From assembly GCF_013394775.1 (NCBI RefSeq), contig NZ_JABXYT010000001.1, positions 1-64,000 of the forward strand: DNA of 64,000 nucleotides, read 5' to 3'. Source of the stretch: Oribacterium sp. oral taxon 102 (GTDB lineage: Bacteria; Bacillota; Clostridia; Lachnospirales; Lachnospiraceae). Shown here one piece after another: positions 8,583-17,660 of this stretch. Every line of letters begins with the position of its first letter. The first letter of the stretch is position 1. The position numbers and the translations under genes were made by a program. A model generated the notes under the pieces. It was not told where the DNA came from. It did no database searches and saw only the letters and a list, made by a program, of their open reading frames with translations.

Positions 8583-9524
8583 TTACAGCACCAGCCGCGC
8601 ACAGCCGTAGATCCCGGCATCATTGCCAAGCTCTGCCAGCCGAAGCTCTGCCTTCACGATAAGCAGCGGCGTGTATTCTTCATAATACCGCTTTGTCACG
8701 TTGATCAGATACTCTCCTGCCTTGGACACCCCGCCGCCGAGGACGAAAACCTCCGGATCCGCTGTCATGGATATCTGCGCCATAACGAGCCCGAGATAGC
8801 GGAGCGCCGTCTCCATCGTCTTCACTGCGAGCCGATCTCCCGCCTTCGCACAGTCGCAGACATCCTTCGCGGAGAGCTGCTCTCCGAAGGCACGCATCGC
8901 GGATTCCTCTCCGGACAGCGCGAGATTTCGCTTCGCTTCCCGTACAATGCCGGTCGCGCTCGCGACCTGCTCAAGGCAGCCATACCCTCCGCAGTTGCAG
9001 GCCTCTGTCTCCTCGTCCCGGACATGGATATGCCCGATTTCCGCAGCAGCTCCGTGTGCACCGGCGATGATCTCTCCATTCAGGATAATGCCGCCGCCGA
9101 CACCGGTACCGAGTGTCACCATACAAAGATTCGAATAGCCCTTGCCGCCGCCAACCCACATTTCTCCGAGTGCCGCCACATTCGCGTCATTTCCTACCTT
9201 ACAGGGAATCCTGCCGCCCAGCAGTTTCTGCATTTCCCGTGCCGGATAGCGGTTCTTCCAGCCCAGATTCACACAGACATGTACGAAGCCATCCTTCTCC
9301 ACCGGTCCCGGGACACAGAGCCCAATCCCCTGGAGTTCCTCCTCCCCGATTCCCTTTTCCTCCATCTTCCCACGAAGCGATGCCGCTATATCTGTGAGGA
9401 TAAACCTGCCGTCCTCCTCCTTCCGGCTCGTAATCTCCCATTTATCGAGAAGCTTTCCCGCCGTATTGAAGAGACCGCACTTCACGGTCGTTCCGCCTAC
9501 ATCAAAACCCACACAATACCGCAT
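8583..9524 (-). CDS. glcK: ROK-family glucokinase
   Basis: 313-residue cytoplasmic sugar kinase, predicted to convert glucose to glucose-6-phosphate with ATP. It has the N-terminal phosphate loop DVGGTTVKCGLF (8-19), the GNDANVAALGE segment with the catalytic Asp, a TLGTGVGGG phosphate motif, and the ROK zinc site CNCGGYGCLEQ. There is no N-terminal helix-turn-helix, so it is a kinase and not a ROK repressor. It is the first gene of the mutS2 run. Substrate preference among hexoses cannot be told from motifs alone. Confidence 0.9.
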   Translation of the reverse strand: MRYCVGFDVGGTTVKCGLFNTAGKLLDKWEITSRKEEDGRFILTDIAASLRGKMEEKGIGEEELQGIGLCVPGPVEKDGFVHVCVNLGWKNRYPAREMQKLLGGRIPCKVGNDANVAALGEMWVGGGKGYSNLCMVTLGTGVGGGIILNGEIIAGAHGAAAEIGHIHVRDEETEACNCGGYGCLEQVASATGIVREAKRNLALSGEESAMRAFGEQLSAKDVCDCAKAGDRLAVKTMETALRYLGLVMAQISMTADPEVFVLGGGVSKAGEYLINVTKRYYEEYTPLLIVKAELRLAELGNDAGIYGCARLVL

Positions 9525-9649
9525 TTCTTTTCCCCTTTTTATATGAGGAAGCGCCGCCCGTTCTCCAGATCCCGGCGCTTCCCTTGTCTGCTCTGGAATA
9601 GTGTAGCCTCATTCTTTCTGTCTGTCAATTTTTTAACGCAACAATTCCG

Positions 9650-9710
9650 GTGTCATACGTCTGCGCACACGGGAGGCTTGCATCCCAGTGCGCAAAAGAT
9701 TTCATGACAC
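9650..9710. repeat. Nested inverted repeat, possible member of the dispersed TGACA family
   Basis: GTGTCAT (9650-9656) pairs with ATGACAC (9704-9710). Inside it GCGCAC (9663-9668) pairs with GTGCGC (9688-9693), and GGGA pairs with TCCC around GGCTTGCA. The outer TGTCA/TGACA and central GGCTTGCA resemble the elements at 23509-23610 and 38268-38393, but the CTTATACAG tail is missing. Confidence 0.4.
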
Positions 9711-9741
9711 GCCCACAAAGAAGCAATCGCAGGCCATTGCC

Positions 9742-9813
9742 CCGAATCGCTCAAAGCCGCTGGGCTCCTGCGATCAGGGATCGCAGGCAGGCATGGAGCA
9801 CGAAGCGGTTCGG
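9742..9813. repeat. Compound hairpin with a perfect 9-bp inner stem
   Basis: The outer arms CCGAATCGC (9742-9750) and GCGGTTCGG (9805-9813) pair with one G-U. They enclose CCTGCGATC (9767-9775) and GATCGCAGG (9779-9787), a perfect 9-bp stem with a 3-base loop. It lies just past the stop of the DUF5711-like gene but lacks a T-run, so it is not a standard terminator. A structured RNA or a REP-like repeat are alternatives. Confidence 0.45.
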
Positions 9814-9828
9814 AAGCAGCGCGAGAGG

Positions 9829-11088
9829 CTAGCGCAGACTGATATTCTCCATTCTGCCGCCACCTCCAACCATGAGACGCATACCGAAGGCATTGTCCGA
9901 GAGGATCTTCACCTCCGAAACCGGTGCCTCCAGCGTGCCCGAGAAACGTATCTTCCCCCTCCGATCATAGATACAGAGCTCCTGCTCCCGATACAGAATC
10001 GCTCTGCCGTCGTCCAGCGTGAAGCCGCTGTACGGAAAGGCGAAGAGACGTTCATAGCACTTCTGCCCATTCGTACGGTAGACGCTGAGACGATACGGCT
10101 CCGTACTTCCCTCCTGCTCCGTATCAGTGATGACCCCCACATAGTCTCCGGAATAGGCGATCGAACGGATCGCCTCCGTTGTCTCCTGCTTCGATAAAAG
10201 CGCGGGACTCGTCAGGAGCTTCGTTGAAAAAAACGCAACCCCTCCATCATAGAACGCCTGCGCCAGCGCATTCCCGGAGAAGCGAACCCGTCCGCACAGA
10301 TGTCCCTTGAAATCATCCGAAAAGCCGCCGACCACACGGTTGCTTCCCGCGCTCTGTCCGACCTCGGAAAGATTGTAGAAGACCAGCCGGTTCTGCAGCA
10401 CGCCATTCTCCAGATACGCAAAGGAACAGAGCAGCTCTGTCCCGTCCGGTGAAACCGCGATATCCAGCGGATAGCCGTCACCCTCCAGAATGGATTTGAT
10501 GGAAATGTCCAGTGTGCCGCCTTCCTTGGTAAAAACCGTAATATAGCTCGCCTCGCGATCCTCTGTGAGTGCGTACACGACACCGGTCTCGGAGACGCTG
10601 AGCTTCGTGATCGGAAGGCTGGTCTCCGCCTGCCCTGTCGTCCCTGCCGCATTCATGATATAGATCGCATTTTTGCCCTGATCCGCGATCGCGGCGAATG
10701 TTCCGCTGATCGCGACATATGGCTCCGCCATCTCGAAGGACTGGTTCCATACGGTCTTCCCCGCGCCGTTGATATACCCCGCACCGTCCCGCGTCACACG
10801 GAGCAGCCCGTCTATGTAAGGAAAATATTCCTCATAATCCGACTGCACGCCGCCCTCCGCAAAGCTCTCCATGCTCCAGCCACGCTGTACGCTGCGAAGC
10901 TCCCTCCGGAAAAACCAATGCAGTGCAAGAAGCAGCATGAGAAGCACGAGGAACAGAAGGAGCAGCAGCACATAGCGCCCCCTGCCCTGTCGTCTCCGGG
11001 ATCTCCTCTCCTGTCGGGGAAGCTCCTCCGCATTCACCATACGCCTGCGGAGCTCCTGTTTTCTGGATTCTCTGTTTCCCTCTGTCAT
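9829..11088 (-). CDS. DUF5711-like single-pass membrane protein, predicted extracytoplasmic beta-propeller
   Basis: 419 residues of unknown function. A very basic cytoplasmic N-terminus (about 1-40, rich in Arg) precedes one transmembrane helix (YVLLLLLFLVLLMLLLAL, about 43-61). The remainder is a beta-rich domain with repeated blade-like segments (for example DGAGYINGAGKTVWNQSFE, YVAISGTFAAIADQG, SYITVFTKEGG). I assign DUF5711 from general resemblance to Lachnospiraceae proteins, not from a search. It follows the nucleotidyltransferase gene by 5 bases, so the two are probably cotranscribed. Confidence 0.6.
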   Translation of the reverse strand: MTEGNRESRKQELRRRMVNAEELPRQERRSRRRQGRGRYVLLLLLFLVLLMLLLALHWFFRRELRSVQRGWSMESFAEGGVQSDYEEYFPYIDGLLRVTRDGAGYINGAGKTVWNQSFEMAEPYVAISGTFAAIADQGKNAIYIMNAAGTTGQAETSLPITKLSVSETGVVYALTEDREASYITVFTKEGGTLDISIKSILEGDGYPLDIAVSPDGTELLCSFAYLENGVLQNRLVFYNLSEVGQSAGSNRVVGGFSDDFKGHLCGRVRFSGNALAQAFYDGGVAFFSTKLLTSPALLSKQETTEAIRSIAYSGDYVGVITDTEQEGSTEPYRLSVYRTNGQKCYERLFAFPYSGFTLDDGRAILYREQELCIYDRRGKIRFSGTLEAPVSEVKILSDNAFGMRLMVGGGGRMENISLR

Positions 11089-11093
11089 AGCCC

Positions 11094-12020
11094 TCAGTCG
11101 AATAATCTTTCCGGATATACGCCCTGCGCGTGCAGCGCGCGAAGCGCCCGCTGCACTGCCGCCTTGTCCTCCTGATACGTCACTCCGAACCAGCGATCAT
11201 GATCGGGCAGCACGGAGACTCTCGCCTTCCCCGCCTGCATCAGCACATCAATCTCCGCCGGAAGCAGATATTCGGATTTCAGCTCTCCCCCATGTACGCT
11301 GAGCCATGCCGGGAAATTCCGCTCCAGACTGTCCAGAAAGCCCTCGGACAGACCGAACATATTCATGGAGACGATCGCGTCCCGTCTGACCTCCACCCGC
11401 GTCCCGTCCGCCCTGCGGCCGAAAATGCCATCTCTCTCCTCCCGGATCTCATAGGTCTCATGGATAGCAGAGAGTGTCCCGTCCGCTCCGGTCTCACAGA
11501 CACCGCGGTTCACTGCGCCGTTCTTCGAAAGCGTGTTCCCGACCAGAAAGCCCGCGATGCAGATATCGAAGTACGGCTTCGACTCGTCCAGCTTCTCTGT
11601 CAGATAATCATGGAGCAGCCGGAAGCCCTCTCTGCCGTAGAAGTCATCCGCATTGATGACCGCGAACGGGCTGTCAATCTGCCTTCTCACCTGAATGAGC
11701 GCGTGCGCGGTTCCCCATGGCTTCCTCCTGCCCTCCGGTACAGAGAAGCCCGCCGGAAGATCTGCAAGCTCCTGATACGCATACTCACACCGGATATGCT
11801 TTTCTACACGATTCCCGATGATCTCACGAAAATCCGCCTCGATCTCCCTGCGAATGATAAATATCACCTTATCGAAGCCTGCCTTGATCGCATCATAGAC
11901 GGAATACTCCATGATGACCTCTCCGCCCGGCCCGAGCTTCGCCAGCTGCTTGATCCCTCCGCCGAAGCGGGAGCCCAGCCCCGCCGCCATGATAACCAAT
12001 GCCGTTTTCTTCATATTCAC
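11094..12020 (-). CDS. Sugar-phosphate nucleotidyltransferase family protein
   Basis: 308 residues with the nucleotidyltransferase signature near the start (AAGLGSRFGGGIKQL, about 12-26) and the metal-binding Asp in VINADDFYG (about 125). It probably couples a nucleoside triphosphate to a sugar-phosphate or similar substrate. The C-terminal part (LPAEIDVLMQAGKARVSVLPDHDRWFGVTYQEDK) is typical of stand-alone Clostridial members often labelled NDP-sugar synthase. The substrate is not determined. It is first in a two-gene unit with the DUF5711-like gene, which hints at an envelope polymer. Confidence 0.8.
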   Translation of the reverse strand: MNMKKTALVIMAAGLGSRFGGGIKQLAKLGPGGEVIMEYSVYDAIKAGFDKVIFIIRREIEADFREIIGNRVEKHIRCEYAYQELADLPAGFSVPEGRRKPWGTAHALIQVRRQIDSPFAVINADDFYGREGFRLLHDYLTEKLDESKPYFDICIAGFLVGNTLSKNGAVNRGVCETGADGTLSAIHETYEIREERDGIFGRRADGTRVEVRRDAIVSMNMFGLSEGFLDSLERNFPAWLSVHGGELKSEYLLPAEIDVLMQAGKARVSVLPDHDRWFGVTYQEDKAAVQRALRALHAQGVYPERLFD

Positions 12021-12125
12021 TCCTTGGAGCCGCCGCTCTCATACCGCGGCTCTTCCCGCCCTAAAATAAAAGAAGGGCATACCCTCAGCCTTTGCCAAAA
12101 GTATACCCGAATCAAATACGGATGT

Positions 12126-13253
12126 CTAGTTCAGCGTCCAGTCTCCCTCTGCCATCACGAAATTTCTGCGAACAGAAAGCCCGTCGATCCAATGCTTCGT
12201 GAGCGCGATCGTATAGGTCTCCTGCTCCTCCGAGAAGCCGTCGTTTACCTGTGCCCAGAGTGCCTGGTGTGTCGGCCAGAGCACATACTCCGGGCTGACC
12301 GCCTGATAAAATGCCGGGCTGCCGCCATGCTGCCCATGATGCGCCATCTGGACGATATCCGCCCGAAGCGCCTCCGCCCCGCGATCCCGGAGGAGCTGCT
12401 CTGCCGCCTCATACGGGAGATCCCCGGTCACGAGCAGCGTCTTACCGCCAATCGTGATCTTATACACAATGGAGCTATTGTTTCCGGAATCCACAGAGAA
12501 CTGGTATGCCTGATTCATGATCTCGATATGGATGCCTCCGATATCGAGAAGCGTTCCCGCCGGCGCATTATAGTGCACCTTCGTCTGGTCATAGTCCGCG
12601 ATATCCCGGTAGATCTCCTCGATCATCGGCAGACGGTACGCTTCCTCCTCCCTTTGGTAAAAGTCCATCGGCGCGAAGCTGTGATAGATCTCCCCCATGG
12701 AAATGCCCGCGTAGTCTGAAAGCCCGCCGGATTTCTGCTGCTCCAGCATGACCGCCAGTGCGCCGACATGATCGCTGTGCGGGTGTGTCAGGAGCCAGGC
12801 ATCCACCTTACCGCCGTGCGCCTTGATATAACGCGCGAGATACCCTGCGTTCGTCTTCTGCCCACCGTCCACGATGACGAGATGCCCTTTCCCATCCGAA
12901 AGCACGAGGCAGAGCTGCTGTCCCGTCTCCGTTCCCTTCAGCATCGTGATCGAAGCGCCGTCCGATAGCCCGATCGATTCCGTATGCGTCTGCACTGCGC
13001 CGGCTCTCCCGATTACGGTATAGCCAGCGGCAGGATCATAGCTCCTCATAAAAGGCGCGGATACCCCCGCAGGATTCTCCGCCCGAGGCGTACTCGCCGC
13101 TTCTCTGAGCCCCTGCCTGCTCGCCTGCTCCAGTGTCTGTCCGCTCTCCACATAGCTCGTCTCTGTTCCCGGCTCTGCCGCCGCAGGAAATGTGAGGCTT
13201 CCTGCCAGAAGCACGGGGAGCAGTATCGCCAGAAGCCCGGTTTTACATATCAT
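12126..13253 (-). CDS. Exported MBL-fold metallohydrolase (ComEC C-terminal-like)
   Basis: A metallo-beta-lactamase-fold hydrolase, 375 residues from the Met at 13253. That start has AGGCGG upstream and opens with a signal peptide (LLAILLPVLLAGSLTFPAAA). Longer in-frame starts exist, including ATG at 13280 overlapping the previous stop by ATGA. The metal motif is LLTHPHSDHVGAL, followed by VQMAHHGQHGG. After the signal peptide there is a short Ser/Thr/Glu linker. Related stand-alone proteins resemble the ComEC nuclease domain, so it may cut extracellular DNA or another phosphodiester. It is the last gene of the envelope group. Confidence 0.82.
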   Translation of the reverse strand: MICKTGLLAILLPVLLAGSLTFPAAAEPGTETSYVESGQTLEQASRQGLREAASTPRAENPAGVSAPFMRSYDPAAGYTVIGRAGAVQTHTESIGLSDGASITMLKGTETGQQLCLVLSDGKGHLVIVDGGQKTNAGYLARYIKAHGGKVDAWLLTHPHSDHVGALAVMLEQQKSGGLSDYAGISMGEIYHSFAPMDFYQREEEAYRLPMIEEIYRDIADYDQTKVHYNAPAGTLLDIGGIHIEIMNQAYQFSVDSGNNSSIVYKITIGGKTLLVTGDLPYEAAEQLLRDRGAEALRADIVQMAHHGQHGGSPAFYQAVSPEYVLWPTHQALWAQVNDGFSEEQETYTIALTKHWIDGLSVRRNFVMAEGDWTLN

Positions 13254-13276
13254 TCCTATATTACCGCCTTTCTCTC

Positions 13277-14431
13277 TCATCCAAGCCACGCACCGTCCGT
13301 ACCGACGAGATAGCCGTCCGGCGTCATGCCGTTCGCAAACATCGCCCCATACGGCATCCCATTCTTCGTATAGGGATTCAGATAATACCACTTTCCGTTT
13401 ACCTGCCACCAGCCGGTCAGCATTTTTCCAAATGTCCCGTCATGCTGCGGATTCAGAAGGTACCAGTAGCCGTCTGCCAGCTGCCAGCCGGAGCGCATCG
13501 CACCATCCTCTCCCATGAGATACCACTCGGAGCCGATCGGGTTGATCCAGCCGCGCAGCCGCCTGCCGTTCTGCTCATAGTACCACTTCCCGTTCTCCGT
13601 CTTCCAGTTCGTGCTGTTCGAGACCGGGTTATTGCCGGTCACTCCCGGCCCTCCCGCGCTTCCCCTGGTCGGGAGACCGCTCGATACCGTGCCGCCGCTC
13701 TGTGCGGTCGCGATCGCATTGGATCGCGCTGTCACGATACGGAAGGAAAAAACCTCATCAGAATGCTCTGTATCCACAGTGCCGCTCTCATCCACATAGA
13801 GTCCGTTGGCAATATACCCCGAGGCACGGTCAGAGCCCCGCTTCGCGCGGATCAGCACATTTTTCAGGCTTCTGTTGTTGTTCTCATAGGAAGAAACATT
13901 GATCTTTCGGCTGGAGGTCGAACGCTTGCTCTCATGCTCGTCTCCGTCTGCGTCCTCATAGAGAATCAGCACATCGTATTCCGAGGCATATTCCACCTTC
14001 GCCCATCTGTAGTTGTCCCCATCCCGCTTAATATCCGTCGGGTTTTTCAGTACATAGTACGGGTAGGTCTTTGCCGTCAGCCGGATGCGATCCGCGCTTC
14101 GCGAGTCGATCGTCACCTCATACGCGCCCCGCACCTCCACTGCGCAGCTCCCGGAGAAGCTGCAGCCTGCGCTCGGACGGACATCCATCTTATAGGAATA
14201 CGAGCTTTTCGGCTTGGAGCGAGAGCCGCTCACGCTGTAGTCGTACACATAATAAATCTGGTCATAGGTCTGCGGCTCCGCCCCCGAGTAGACCTGTCCC
14301 GGGCGCATCTCCTCCGCATCGTTCGGCCCGATGTCGATCCGCACCGTGTCGATCGTCCCCGCCGCAAATGCGGGAGCCGCTCCGAGGAGCAGGAAACACA
14401 GTACCACGAAAAGCCATGTCCTTCGCTTCAT
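13277..14431 (-). CDS. Secreted protein with C-terminal cell-wall-binding repeats
   Basis: 384 residues. A signal peptide (about 1-24, ending AFAAG) precedes a beta-rich region with possible FN3-like folding (about 25-230) of unrecognised function, and a Gly/Ser-rich linker. Four choline-binding-type repeats follow (about 270-384: NGKWYYEQNGRRLRGW, GSEWYLMGEDGAMRSGW, DGYWYLLNPQHDG, NGKWYYLNPYTKNG). These repeats hold proteins on the cell wall. There is no visible enzyme motif, so it may be an adhesin or structural protein. It lies between the GH25 and MBL genes. Confidence 0.82.
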   Translation of the reverse strand: MKRRTWLFVVLCFLLLGAAPAFAAGTIDTVRIDIGPNDAEEMRPGQVYSGAEPQTYDQIYYVYDYSVSGSRSKPKSSYSYKMDVRPSAGCSFSGSCAVEVRGAYEVTIDSRSADRIRLTAKTYPYYVLKNPTDIKRDGDNYRWAKVEYASEYDVLILYEDADGDEHESKRSTSSRKINVSSYENNNRSLKNVLIRAKRGSDRASGYIANGLYVDESGTVDTEHSDEVFSFRIVTARSNAIATAQSGGTVSSGLPTRGSAGGPGVTGNNPVSNSTNWKTENGKWYYEQNGRRLRGWINPIGSEWYLMGEDGAMRSGWQLADGYWYLLNPQHDGTFGKMLTGWWQVNGKWYYLNPYTKNGMPYGAMFANGMTPDGYLVGTDGAWLG

Positions 14432-14456
14432 CGCCTTCCCTCCTTGCCATGCTCAT

Positions 14457-15668
14457 TTATGGGTTCGTGCAGGCTCCCGTCTCATTGAAGCTGTACTCGA
14501 TCCCGTTAATGCTGCGCGTCGTGTTCGAGAGCATCACGCCGTTCTCATCCATATAATACCAAAGATCATTGATCAGCCTCCAGCCGGTTTTCATATAGCC
14601 GTTATCCACGTCCATATAATACCAGCTGCCGTTCACCTCCACCCAGCCGTTCACCATGCTGCCGTCATCCCGGAAATAGTACCAGAGATCCTTGATCTGC
14701 TTCCAGCCCTTCGCCCTCGCGCCATCCTCATAGTAGAACCAGCTGCCGTCCTTCTCCTGCTCCCAGCCGGACTTCCGGGCTGCGGCGGGCCCCGCGTCCG
14801 AGAAGGAGAGTCCGCCGCCGTAGATCACCCCGCTGTTTCCGCTGACGCTGCTTGCCGCATATTTCCGCTCTGGATTCCCGCCGCCGTAGGCCTTGTTGGA
14901 AAACTCCGTGGTCACGTTTCCGACGATCCCCTTCACGACGCCGTTGTCTCCGGTCTGCCAGATTGTCGTATTCGTGCCGCTGACCGGACGATATACCTTG
15001 TCCTCCGGATAGGCGGCAAACCAGATATCATAGGGGATATTGGATACCCGGAGATGATTCTTCAGCCAGTTGGTATTGGCGTACACAACCGGCGTATAGC
15101 CTGCCGCGGCGACAATCTCACAGAATTTATTCGCCATCTCCGTGAGCTGCTCCGGCGTCGCTCCCTCGGAGAGCATACCGTTGACCTCCATGTCATAAGC
15201 AACCGGGTAGCCGAGCCGGTACTTCCGGATCTTCGAAACCGCGAGGTTCGCCTCCGCGATTGTCTCGTCCAGATTCTTCGCCGTCGCACAGAGGTATGCG
15301 CCGGCCTTAAGTCCCGCATTCTGTGCGCCGCTCACATTCTGGTCAAAATACGGATCCTCCGTCAGACCGTAGGCGATACGGACAATCGCGAAATCGATCC
15401 CGTCCCGCTTCACCTTGCTCCAGTCAATCGCACCCTTCTGGTTCTGGAACTTCGAGATGGAAATTCCTCTCTCCAGATAGGAAAATGCAGAGCCGTCTGC
15501 ATTGCGATATCCTGACCATGGATTCTGATCCGTCTGCGACTGTGCCATCCCGCCCTGTGAGCCCATCCCCTCGCCCGGCCCGATCAGCGCGTAGGCGGGT
15601 ATCGTCGTCCCCATCGCAAAGCTCAAAAGCAGCGCTGCCGTCAGCATCTTCTCCCTATTTTTCACCAT
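14457..15668 (-). CDS. GH25 family lysozyme with cell-wall-binding repeats
   Basis: A secreted muramidase, 403 residues from the Met at 15668. That start has AAGGAG 8 bases upstream and is followed directly by a signal peptide (MLTAALLLSFAMGTTIPAYA); a longer frame start at 15698 is unlikely. The GH25 domain (about 70-260) has GISISKFQNQKGAIDW, DFAIVRIAYG and the catalytic acidic pair in YPVAYDMEVNG. Four cell-wall-binding repeats make the C-terminus (GSWFYYEDGARAKGW, DLWYYFRDDGSMVNGW, GSWYYMDVDNGYMKTGW, DLWYYMDENG). It probably trims the host's own peptidoglycan. No phage genes lie nearby. Confidence 0.92.
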   Translation of the reverse strand: MVKNREKMLTAALLLSFAMGTTIPAYALIGPGEGMGSQGGMAQSQTDQNPWSGYRNADGSAFSYLERGISISKFQNQKGAIDWSKVKRDGIDFAIVRIAYGLTEDPYFDQNVSGAQNAGLKAGAYLCATAKNLDETIAEANLAVSKIRKYRLGYPVAYDMEVNGMLSEGATPEQLTEMANKFCEIVAAAGYTPVVYANTNWLKNHLRVSNIPYDIWFAAYPEDKVYRPVSGTNTTIWQTGDNGVVKGIVGNVTTEFSNKAYGGGNPERKYAASSVSGNSGVIYGGGLSFSDAGPAAARKSGWEQEKDGSWFYYEDGARAKGWKQIKDLWYYFRDDGSMVNGWVEVNGSWYYMDVDNGYMKTGWRLINDLWYYMDENGVMLSNTTRSINGIEYSFNETGACTNP

Positions 15669-15774
15669 ATTGAAATACTCCTTCCCTGTCAATCTCACGG
15701 AGCATCATACCGGAAATGCCGGCATCGTTCCGGATCTCGATCCTGTGCGTGCTCTCGCCTCTCCCGTACCATAA

Positions 15775-15798
15775 GACAGGGAGCTTATACACTGTAAC
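15775..15798 (+). repeat. CTTATACA tail motif of the dispersed repeat (partial copy)
   Basis: The motif GACAGGGAGCTTATACACTG matches the tail of the larger repeat elements at 31576-31642 and 38268-38393. The rest of the element is not clear here. It lies in the gap between the GH25 gene and the threonine aldolase gene. Confidence 0.45.
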
Positions 15799-15869
15799 AG
15801 GAAAGGAGCGCAGATTCAATAGACTTCGCGGAACCGTAAAAAATCGTCAGAAAAAATTCACCTGACTGC

Positions 15870-16904
15870 TCACAGCGACTCCAGAACCCTGCGAAGCGCT
15901 GCGATCTGCTCCTCTGTCGTCGCCCAGCTCGTACAGAAGCGGATTACGGTGTGCTCCGCGTCATATGCCTCCATGTACCCGTAGAGAACCTGCTCCCCGA
16001 GCCGTCCCAGTTTCTCATTCGGAAAAATCACAAACTGCTGATTCGTCGGGGAATCGAGATAGAAGCGGAAGCCCAACTCCCGAAGCACGGCTTTCAGCTC
16101 CTCCGCCCGCTCGATCGCGTTCCGCGCGATCCTGAAATAGAGCCCATCGGTAAAGAGTGCGTCGAACTGCACGCCATGAAGCCGCCCCTTGGCAAGCAGT
16201 GCGCCATGCTGCTTCACCAAAGTCAGGAAATGCCGCGGCATGTTCCCCTTCGGAAATACCACCGCCTCTCCCGAGAGCGCGCCGACCTTGGTGCCGCCGA
16301 TGTAGAACACATCACAGAGCGCCGCGATGTCCCGCAGCGCCACATCCGTCTCCCGGCTCTCCAGTGCATAGCCGAGGCGCGCGCCGTCCAGAAAGAGCGG
16401 GACATGCTTCTCCCGGCAGACCTCCGAGAGCGCTGTGAGCTCCTGCCGGGAATAAAGTGTCCCGTACTCTGTCGGCTGGCTGATATAGACCATCCCGGGA
16501 AAGACCATATGCTCGTAGTTCCCGTCCGCATAGAAGGCGTCGATAAACCGCCGTACCTCTGCCGCCGAGAGCTTTCCCTCCCGCCCCGGCAGCGTCAGAA
16601 CCTTGTGCCCGCTGTACTCGATCGCCCCCGCCTCATGTACGGCGATATGCCCTGTCGCCGCGGAAATCACGCCCTCATAGCTCTCCGTCATGCTGTCAAT
16701 GACGACCTGATTCGTCTGCGTGCCTCCGCTCAGGAAATAGACCGCCGCCTCCGGCCTCCCGACCTCCTGCCGAATCTTTTCCGCCGCGGAAGCCGTGTAG
16801 TGATCTGTTCCGTAGCCGCCAAGCTGCTCCATATTGCTCTCGCAAAGCCTCCGGAGCAGCTCCGGATGGCAGCCCTCTGTATAATCGCTGGCAAAATTCA
16901 GCAT
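15870..16904 (-). CDS. ltaE: Low-specificity L-threonine aldolase / beta-eliminating lyase family
   Basis: PLP enzyme that cleaves threonine (or allo-threonine) to glycine and acetaldehyde. The frame extends to 16976, but the Met at 16904 has AGGAGGGG upstream and gives the family's standard opening MLNFASDYTEG, 344 residues. Key motifs are GGTQTNQ (substrate/PLP contact), FLDGARLGYAL and the PLP Lys in YIGGTKVGAL (about 200). The gene stands alone. Other beta-eliminating lyases share the fold, so substrate range is inferred. Confidence 0.85.
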   Translation of the reverse strand: MLNFASDYTEGCHPELLRRLCESNMEQLGGYGTDHYTASAAEKIRQEVGRPEAAVYFLSGGTQTNQVVIDSMTESYEGVISAATGHIAVHEAGAIEYSGHKVLTLPGREGKLSAAEVRRFIDAFYADGNYEHMVFPGMVYISQPTEYGTLYSRQELTALSEVCREKHVPLFLDGARLGYALESRETDVALRDIAALCDVFYIGGTKVGALSGEAVVFPKGNMPRHFLTLVKQHGALLAKGRLHGVQFDALFTDGLYFRIARNAIERAEELKAVLRELGFRFYLDSPTNQQFVIFPNEKLGRLGEQVLYGYMEAYDAEHTVIRFCTSWATTEEQIAALRRVLESL

Positions 16905-17125
16905 TTTCCCCTCCTGCACGAAATCCGGCATTCCTTCTCTCATTCCCTCTCTGTTTCTTCCGTCACAAGGTATCATAGGGTCTCGCCTCGACAGGCAGAC
17001 CTAAGGCAGACCTGCGACATCGAATTGCTCATAAAATCTGTTCATCTGAATTGTTACATCATAATACAGTTTCCCTCAAATTTCCAGTCCCGCCCGCCCC
17101 GTTCTGTAACCGCTTACAGTTTTTC

Positions 17126-17154
17126 TTGCAGCAGTTTCTCGCAGATGCTATACT
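17126..17154 (+). promoter_or_regulatory. Sigma-A promoter for the HIT gene
   Basis: A -35 box TTGCAG (17126-17131) and -10 box TATACT (17149-17154) are separated by 17 bases. The start codon lies 46 bases past the -10 box. Confidence 0.7.
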
Positions 17155-17199
17155 TGGAAAAACAAGGAGCTGTACCGTCTCAGCACAGGAGGATACGAT

Positions 17200-17628
17200 A
17201 TGAGTCAGAATACAGATTGCGCTTACTGCATGAAGGGGGAGCTCGTCGCGAGGTTCGGCTACGAGATCTGCGAGCTTCCGGCATCCACCGTTTATCTTTT
17301 CAAGGAGCAGTCCCACCCGGGGCGCTGCATCGTCGCTTCGAAGCATCATGTTTCCGAGATGCCGGAGCTCTCCGAGGCAGATCAAGCCGCCTTTCTCGCC
17401 GACATCGTGAAGACCGCAAACGCGATCCACAGGGTCTTCCGGCCGGACAAGCTGAATTACGGAATGTACGGGGACACCGGACACCATCTCCACATGCACC
17501 TCGTCCCGAAATACCGGGACGGCTTCGAATGGGGAGGCACCTTCGCGATGGATCCGAAGCTCCGAAGGCTCTCCGAGGAGGAATGCGAGGCACTTGCTGC
17601 GAAACTTCGTCCGCTGCTTGCGGAATGA
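17200..17628 (+). CDS. hinT: HIT-family nucleotide hydrolase
   Basis: 142-residue histidine-triad protein, likely a purine nucleoside phosphoramidate or dinucleotide hydrolase. The HIT motif HHLHMHLVPKY sits at about 95-105. The N-terminus has CAYCMKGE, seen in HIT proteins that bind zinc. The start is fixed by AGGAGG 6 bases upstream (17186 region). It is monocistronic, with its own promoter and a strong terminator. Gene symbol by family only. Confidence 0.85.
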   Translation: MSQNTDCAYCMKGELVARFGYEICELPASTVYLFKEQSHPGRCIVASKHHVSEMPELSEADQAAFLADIVKTANAIHRVFRPDKLNYGMYGDTGHHLHMHLVPKYRDGFEWGGTFAMDPKLRRLSEEECEALAAKLRPLLAE

Positions 17629-17640
17629 CCTTCCGTCGCT

Positions 17641-17656
17641 GTACAGGAGCTTATAC
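17641..17656 (+). repeat. CTTATACAG tail motif of the dispersed repeat
   Basis: GTACAGGAGCTTATACAG lies just past the HIT stop codon and just before its terminator hairpin. It matches the tail of the elements at 31576-31642 and 38268-38393. Confidence 0.4.
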
Positions 17657-17660
17657 AGCA

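Larger units (their letters stand above)
9525..9828. other. Structured intergenic region between glcK and the DUF5711-like gene
   Basis: There is no convincing gene in these 304 bases. The left part should hold the glcK promoter on the minus strand. The right part holds two nested inverted-repeat structures, listed separately. Confidence 0.6.

Noticed and set aside
14457..15668. Prophage lysin and cell-wall-binding cluster as a phage remnant
   Set aside because: No phage structural, integrase or holin genes are nearby, and the proteins have signal peptides as in housekeeping envelope enzymes.
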